Of a stretch of 64,000 nucleotides of DNA, positions 59,854 to 64,000 are shown piece after piece. Both the position numbers and the translations under genes were made by a program. Numbering within the stretch: position 1 is the stretch's first letter; every line of letters begins with the position of its first letter. The stretch is from NCBI RefSeq assembly GCF_015704865.1, contig NZ_JADQTO010000032.1:1-64000 (forward strand), in the 5' to 3' direction. Below the pieces are notes generated by a model that was not told the DNA's origin, searched no databases, and worked only from the letters and a program-made list of their open reading frames with translations. Source of the stretch: Actinoplanes aureus (GTDB lineage Bacteria; Actinomycetota; Actinomycetes; Mycobacteriales; Micromonosporaceae).

Positions 59854-59894
59854 TCGAAGGAATATACCCTGCCAGGAAAGCTTCGATCGTCGAA
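59845..59894. promoter_or_regulatory. Paired TTCGA-N3-TCGAA operators
   Basis: CTTCGACACTCGAAG (59845-59859) has perfect 6-bp arms around CAC and covers the MarR start codon. TTCGATCGTCGAA (59882-59894) has 5-bp arms around TCG and lies 11 bases before the oxidoreductase ATG. Between them is the AT-rich AATATACC, a possible -10. Both sites share TTCGA-N3-TCGAA. Confidence 0.65.
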
Positions 59895-59905
59895 AGGATT
59901 CCCTG

Positions 59906-60361
59906 ATGCCCGGCGCGACCCTTCAGCTTCCCGGCTGGCTGCCGTTCGCCAACCGTGTCGTCCGTGTCCTGAACCGGCTCGGCCTGCGACTGGGCACGAT
60001 CCACGTGCTCACCGTGCCGGGCCGGAGGTCCGGCGTCGCCCGCTCCACGCCCGTCTCGCCGCTGACCGTGGGCGGTCGCCGCTACGTCGTGGCCGGCCTG
60101 CCCGAGGGGGACTGGGCGCGCAACGTCCGTGCCGCCCGGCGCGGCGAGCTCGCCGCCGGTCGCCGCCGGGCCGACGTCGCCCTCGTCGAGGTGACCGACC
60201 CCGAGGAGCGGCGCGCCGTGATGCGTGCCTTTCCGGTCGAGGTTCCCAGTGGGGTCCCGTTCTTCGTCAAGCTCGGCCTCGTCACCAAGGGGGATCCGGA
60301 CGAGTTCGCGGCGGCCGCCGACCGTGTCGCCGTCTTCGAGATCCGCACCGAAACAGATTGA
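59906..60361 (+). CDS. Deazaflavin (F420)-dependent nitroreductase-like protein
   Basis: A 151-residue protein of the DDN family (split beta-barrel). ATG 59906 follows AAAGGATTCC. HVLTVPGRRSGVARSTPVSPL is the F420 phosphate-binding stretch, then VVAGLPEGDWARNVRAARRGEL with the conserved W-x-R-N and the tail EFAAAADRVAVFEI. Such enzymes use reduced F420 to act on quinones or nitro compounds. The MarR partner suggests induction by a toxic small molecule. Confidence 0.86.
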   Translation: MPGATLQLPGWLPFANRVVRVLNRLGLRLGTIHVLTVPGRRSGVARSTPVSPLTVGGRRYVVAGLPEGDWARNVRAARRGELAAGRRRADVALVEVTDPEERRAVMRAFPVEVPSGVPFFVKLGLVTKGDPDEFAAAADRVAVFEIRTETD

Positions 60362-60506
60362 AAACCGGCGCGCGATGCTCGTCGGCGTTAGAATTCTCAG
60401 CTGGCCAAGGATCGCCGAATAGCAATTATTTGCCGCTATATCCGCAGGTCAGAGGCGGTATTTCTGAATGCATGATTCGTCGCTGGAACCGCCCTATGGT
60501 GAGGCG

Positions 60507-61553
60507 ATGGGAATTCTGAAAAACAAGGTGGTAAGGCTTGCCGCCGGTTTTCCGCTCACGCTCGGACTCTCGGTCGGGGTCGGGCTGCCGATGGTGGTCG
60601 CCGACGTCGCGGGGGTCGCGCGTCCGGCTGCCGCCGCGCCCGTCGCCCCGGCGTCGCTCAAGGACGCGCTGCTGGAGCTGGACGATCTTCCGGCGGGGTA
60701 CGGGCCTCTGGACTTCGATCCCGCCGAGTCGATCGCCGGGATGCTGGAGCAGGGTGAGGCGGGTGGCGACCCGTGTGCGGTACCGGATGTCGCCGAGCTC
60801 ACTCCGGACACACCTGTCGCGCCGGATCGGCCTCTGAAGGGCGACAAGCCTGTGAAGGGCGAGAAGCCTGTGAAGGGCGAGAAGCCTGTGAAGGGCGAGA
60901 AGCCTGTGAAGGGCGAGAAGCCTGTGAAGGGCGAGAAGCCTGTGAAGGGCGACAAGCCTGTGAAGGGCGACAAGCCCGTGAAGGGCGAGGAGCCGATCAA
61001 GGGTGAGCCGCCTACCAAGGGCGAGCCACCCACCAAGATCGACTTGCCTGATCCGGAGGACCGGCCCTCGGTCAAGGGTGACAAGCCCATCAAGGGTGAC
61101 AAGCCCATCAAGGGTGACAAGCCCATCAAGGGCGACCAGCCGGCCAAGGTCACCACCGTCGAGCCGGACCTCGAAGCGGTCTCCTTCATCAAGGGCACGG
61201 AAGGACCGGTGCTCATGGAGACCCTGTACGACGCCGGTCGCCGGCAGGCCCGCACCCTGGTCCAGCAGGCCGCGGAGGTCCTGGAGCGCTGCCCGGACGC
61301 GGAGAACGACGGCGTCCGGATCGAGTCGTCGCCGCTGCCGAAGATGCCGCAGTTCGGTGACGAGTCGATCGCGATGTCGATGGTGGTCACGCTGAAGGAG
61401 AAGGGCTACGAGCTCTCCGTGCTCGGCAAGCTGGTCGCCATCGCGTACGACGATGTCTATGTCACGGTCGCCCTGGTCGGCGTGCCGGCTCCCAGCACCA
61501 GCGAGCTGAAGAGAATCGCCAAGATCGCGCTGCGCAAGCTCGAGGAAAGCTAG
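60507..61553 (+). CDS. Exported protein with PVKGEK hexapeptide repeats
   Basis: A 348-residue protein from ATG 60507 (GGTGAGG upstream). Signal-like segment: KVVRLAAGFPLTLGLSVGVG. The mature part begins LKDALLELDDLPAGYGPL, as in sensor-type extracellular domains, and is interrupted by two blocks of Lys/Pro repeats (12 units of P-(V/L/I/T)-KG-(D/E)-(K/E/P), then four PIKGDK-like units). After the repeats the fold resumes (FIKGTEGPVLMETL, AAEVLERCPDAENDG, VTVALVGVPAPSTSELKRIAKIAL). The Cys before and after the repeats may form a bridge. The repeats could span the cell wall or bind polyanions; the function is unknown. A strong hairpin follows. Confidence 0.72.
   Translation: MGILKNKVVRLAAGFPLTLGLSVGVGLPMVVADVAGVARPAAAAPVAPASLKDALLELDDLPAGYGPLDFDPAESIAGMLEQGEAGGDPCAVPDVAELTPDTPVAPDRPLKGDKPVKGEKPVKGEKPVKGEKPVKGEKPVKGEKPVKGDKPVKGDKPVKGEEPIKGEPPTKGEPPTKIDLPDPEDRPSVKGDKPIKGDKPIKGDKPIKGDQPAKVTTVEPDLEAVSFIKGTEGPVLMETLYDAGRRQARTLVQQAAEVLERCPDAENDGVRIESSPLPKMPQFGDESIAMSMVVTLKEKGYELSVLGKLVAIAYDDVYVTVALVGVPAPSTSELKRIAKIALRKLEES
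60831..61046 (+). repeat. 18-bp tandem repeats encoding PVKGEK
   Basis: Twelve in-frame 18-base units (CCTGTGAAGGGCGAGAAG and variants). Six central copies are identical or nearly so, which points to recent slippage or recombination. A second block of the same kind, four units with ATC for GTG, lies at about 61068-61147 after a 20-base spacer. Confidence 0.9.
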
Positions 61554-61562
61554 GGCCGGAGG

Positions 61563-61595
61563 GAGCGAAGCCGGCGTGAAGCGCCGGCTTCGCTC
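61563..61595. terminator. 14-bp hairpin after repeat protein
   Basis: GAGCGAAGCCGGCG pairs with CGCCGGCTTCGCTC around TGAAG, 9 bases after the stop, followed by an A/T-containing stretch. Confidence 0.85.
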
Positions 61596-61704
61596 GGATA
61601 AAACCAGTAGATACTGGAAAAACACGACTTAGTTTTACTTCTGCGTCGTAACTTACCCCTGAACGACGTGGCGGCTGGACTGCCCGGACGGGATCGGGTG
61701 CCTG

Positions 61705-64000
61705 TTGATTTCGCAGAACTGTGCACGCCTCAGCGTGATCATCATGTTGGCCTCTCTCTGGCTCGTCCTCCCGGAAGCGTTGACCGGACCGGCACGAGCC
61801 GCCCAGACCTCCTGCGCGTCGCCGGTGACGCTGGCGAACGGCGACTTCGAAGCCCCGGTGATCCCCGCCGCCACGATGCAGCTGATCAAAGAGGGCGACA
61901 TGCCCGGATGGCTGACCACCGCCCAGGACAACGTCTTCGAGCTGTGGCGGGAGGTCCGGCAGGGCTTCACCTCCGGCTCCGGCCACCAGTTCGTCGAGCT
62001 CAACGCCAACTTCGTCTCGCAGCTCTACCAGGATCTGCCCACCACACCCGGCGTGACGCTGCGCTGGGAGCTCAAGCATCGCGGCCGGCTGGGCACCGAC
62101 GTGATGGCGGTGAAGATCGGACCGCCGCCGGTGGGCAACGCCCCGTTCGCTCCCAACCAGAGCACGACGATCTCCAACGGCGCGGCGGCCTGGGGCACCT
62201 CGTCCGGGATCTACACGGTGCCTCCCGGCCAGACGCGGACCCGGTTCGGCTTCGACTCCATCTCGACCGCCCAGAACAAGCCGACCTACGGCAACTTCCT
62301 CGACGGCATCTCGTTCGGTACGGCGTCCTGCCTGGAGAGCACGACCACGGTTTCCAGCGTGTCCGGCGGCGCCACGGCCAACGTCGGCGACGTGCTCACG
62401 TACACGGTCAACACGCAGAACAAGGGTGGCAACCCGGCGAAGGCCGTGGTGATGACCGACGATCTGCCGGCGAACGTGACGTTCGTACCCGGCTCGATCC
62501 GGTCCCTCACCGGGTCGAGCAGCAACACCGTCACCGACGACGCGGACTCCGACACCGGCGAGTACGACGCGGCCAGCCGGACGGTCCGGGTCCGGGCCGG
62601 CGCGGGTGCCGGCTCCGCCGCCGGTGGCGCCGTCCCGGTGGCCGAGAGCCGGTCCTTCTCCTATCAGGTACGGGTCACCGCGGCCGCCGCCACCTCGACG
62701 CTCGTCAACGAGGCCGCCGTGACCTACCGCGACGACCTCACCGGCTCCACGCTGACCTCGATCTCGAGCAGCGCCTCGACCGTCGTCGCCGCGGCGGCGA
62801 ACCTCGCGATCACCGCCGTGGTCGCGGCCCCGGGTGTGGTCGCCGGCCGGACCGCGACCACCGACATCACGATCGTCAACAACGGTCCGGACACGGCGAA
62901 CGCGGTGCAGGCGAGCGCCGCCGTCCCGTTCGGGATCGTCAACGTCACGGCGAGTTCGTCACCGGGCGCCTGTACGGTGAACGCCCCGGCGGTCACCTGC
63001 TCCATCGGCTCCCTGCCGGCCGGTGCCACCGCCTCCATGACGGTGTCCGGACTGGTGATACCGCAGGCCACGCCCGGAGCACAGGCGACACTCACCGCAT
63101 CGGTGGCGAGCAGCACGTTCGAGATCAGCCAGGCCGACAACGCCACCTCGGTGAGCGACACGGTGGCCACGCTGACCGACCTGGACGTCGGGATGACGTA
63201 CTCCCCGGCCCAGCCGGTCGCCGGTGACACGGTGACCTACCGGGCGACCGTGACCAACAACGGACCGTCCACCGCGCTGGGTGTCACCCTCACCGACCCG
63301 ATCACCACCGGGTCCACCTTCAGCAGCGCGAACCCCGCCGGCGCCGGCTCCTGCACCTACGTCGGGAGCATCCTGCGGACCCTGACGTGCACCTGGCCCA
63401 GCCTCGCTGCGGGAGCGACCACCTGGGTGGACGTCCTGGTGGAGCTGGGCAACGAGAGCGACTCGATCCACAACGTCGCCTCGGTGACCTCGTCCACCCC
63501 GGAGTCCGACGTCACCGACAACAACGCCTCGGTCAAGGCGCAAAGCACCTCGCGGGCCAACCTGGGTGTCCGGCTGACCCTCGAGCAGAGCACCGCGAAG
63601 CCGGGCGACGAGGTGCCGTTCACGCTGGTGGTCACCAACCATGGGCCGTCGACGGCGACGAACGTCTCGTTCAACACCGTGGTACCGGCCGGCTTCACGA
63701 TCGTCCGTGCGGCCAGTCCGTTCTGCACCGCCACGGCCTGCACCATCCAGGAACTGCCGTCCGGGGCGGTGATCCCGATCAGGGGCAAGGCGGTGGTCGG
63801 CCCGGCCGCGGCGGCCGGTGTCCAGCAGGCCAGCACCACGATCATCTCGCCGACCACCGACCCGGTCCCGGGCAACGAGACCTCGGTGGTCTCGTTCACC
63901 ATCGAGCTGGAAGCGGACCTCCGGGTGTCGCAGGTGCTGAGCAACTCGACCACGCCGGCGGATCCGCTGGTCGCCGGTGAGCAGGTGCGCGGCGTCGTCA
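61705..64000 (+). CDS. Secreted DUF11-repeat surface protein (partial, open at right edge)
   Basis: The frame is open from about 61663 to the end of the window, giving at least 765 residues, and no stop was seen. TTG 61705, GTG 61735 or ATG 61744 could be the start; I use the TTG because it gives a signal peptide with a charged N-terminus (SQNCARLSVIIMLASLWLVLP, cleavage near ARAAQT). The mature part begins with a beta-sandwich (ANGDFEAP, VFELWREVRQGF, FVELNANF), then at least five DUF11 repeats, each with a (T/V)Y-x-V-x3-N-GP-(S/D)-T-A core and a paired Cys segment (GACTVNAPAVTCSIG, GSCTYVGSILRTLTC). Such repeats build long stalks on actinobacterial surfaces. The C-terminal anchor lies beyond the window. 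Confidence 0.8.
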   Translation, partial: MISQNCARLSVIIMLASLWLVLPEALTGPARAAQTSCASPVTLANGDFEAPVIPAATMQLIKEGDMPGWLTTAQDNVFELWREVRQGFTSGSGHQFVELNANFVSQLYQDLPTTPGVTLRWELKHRGRLGTDVMAVKIGPPPVGNAPFAPNQSTTISNGAAAWGTSSGIYTVPPGQTRTRFGFDSISTAQNKPTYGNFLDGISFGTASCLESTTTVSSVSGGATANVGDVLTYTVNTQNKGGNPAKAVVMTDDLPANVTFVPGSIRSLTGSSSNTVTDDADSDTGEYDAASRTVRVRAGAGAGSAAGGAVPVAESRSFSYQVRVTAAAATSTLVNEAAVTYRDDLTGSTLTSISSSASTVVAAAANLAITAVVAAPGVVAGRTATTDITIVNNGPDTANAVQASAAVPFGIVNVTASSSPGACTVNAPAVTCSIGSLPAGATASMTVSGLVIPQATPGAQATLTASVASSTFEISQADNATSVSDTVATLTDLDVGMTYSPAQPVAGDTVTYRATVTNNGPSTALGVTLTDPITTGSTFSSANPAGAGSCTYVGSILRTLTCTWPSLAAGATTWVDVLVELGNESDSIHNVASVTSSTPESDVTDNNASVKAQSTSRANLGVRLTLEQSTAKPGDEVPFTLVVTNHGPSTATNVSFNTVVPAGFTIVRAASPFCTATACTIQELPSGAVIPIRGKAVVGPAAAAGVQQASTTIISPTTDPVPGNETSVVSFTIELEADLRVSQVLSNSTTPADPLVAGEQVRGVV

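Noticed and set aside
60831..61147. CRISPR or non-coding tandem array
   Set aside because: All units are 18 bases, in frame and within an exported protein gene; there are no spacers.
61668..63227. A 519-codon rightward frame in the DUF11 region
   Set aside because: The other phase carries the signal peptide, Cys pairs and DUF11 repeats. This one is an Arg/Gly-rich shadow.

Overview
The window is high-GC DNA from an actinomycete, most likely a member of the Micromonosporaceae (Actinoplanes/Micromonospora-like). The signs are very GC-rich third codon positions, GTG starts with GTGA/ATGA coupling, a mycothiol-dependent enzyme domain, a deazaflavin (F420)-type oxidoreductase, an AftD-type arabinofuranosyltransferase locus with its DUF2613 companion, and a RepSA-type actinomycete integrative and conjugative element (AICE). 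The genus is an inference; no rRNA or tRNA gene was seen.

Positions 1-5.4 kb are a patchwork accessory region. It holds a decayed IS481-type transposase that runs on into a DUF2283 protein, a small membrane protein, a DUF5753-type XRE regulator paired with DUF397 behind two TTGCCA/TGGCAA operators, and a leftward set made of a tiny membrane protein, a helix-turn-helix protein, a frameshifted HIT hydrolase and the tail of another helix-turn-helix gene. Several stretches are visibly less GC-rich than the rest.

Positions about 5.4-18.9 kb are the AICE. A NUDIX gene (possible Pif-like immunity) lies between two diverged direct repeats. A GntR/UTRA regulator (KorSA-like) with a coupled acetyltransferase runs left, divergent from the element's long rightward block. 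That block encodes a membrane protein, SSB, an FtsK/TraSA-type DNA translocase, a small membrane protein, then ten genes mostly joined by 4-base ATGA/GTGA overlaps (DUF6197, MazG-like, small membrane proteins, an HTH/zinc-ribbon protein, a PnuC-like protein, an SpdB-like protein, a TGT/DpdA-like transglycosylase, RepSA), and finally Xis and a tyrosine integrase. The TGT/DpdA-like gene inside the replication operon, alongside NUDIX, MazG-like and PnuC-like genes, is the most interesting feature: it suggests a nucleobase or nucleotide-modification function travelling on the element.

Positions 19-33 kb are chromosomal. They contain a LysM/M15 peptidase, a repeat-rich intergenic stretch, an Rrf2 regulator with an FAD oxidase, a carbohydrate ABC importer (binding protein, ATPase, two permeases) with a Crp-like palindrome upstream, an ECF sigma factor coupled to a zinc-finger/mycothiol-domain anti-sigma candidate, a DUF4331 secreted protein, an AI-2E family transporter and a Tat-exported animal-type haem peroxidase.

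Positions 33-51.4 kb are a cell-envelope glycan locus with two divergent arms from about 37.6 kb. Leftward: nucleotide-sugar dehydrogenase, GT2, epimerase, polysaccharide flippase-like protein. Rightward: FkbM methyltransferase, two GT-C-like membrane proteins, DUF2613. Next come a GT4, then a VWA/binding-protein fusion, a 1649-residue AftD with a C-terminal methyltransferase, and DUF3068. Strong hairpin terminators end two of the blocks.

Positions 51.5-64 kb hold a single-chain NADPH-type nitrate reductase, a giant multi-spanning membrane protein whose 3' end carries a tandem duplication, a MarR/deazaflavin oxidoreductase divergent pair with paired operators, a secreted protein with hexapeptide (PVKGEK) repeats, and the start of a large secreted DUF11-repeat protein that runs off the right edge.
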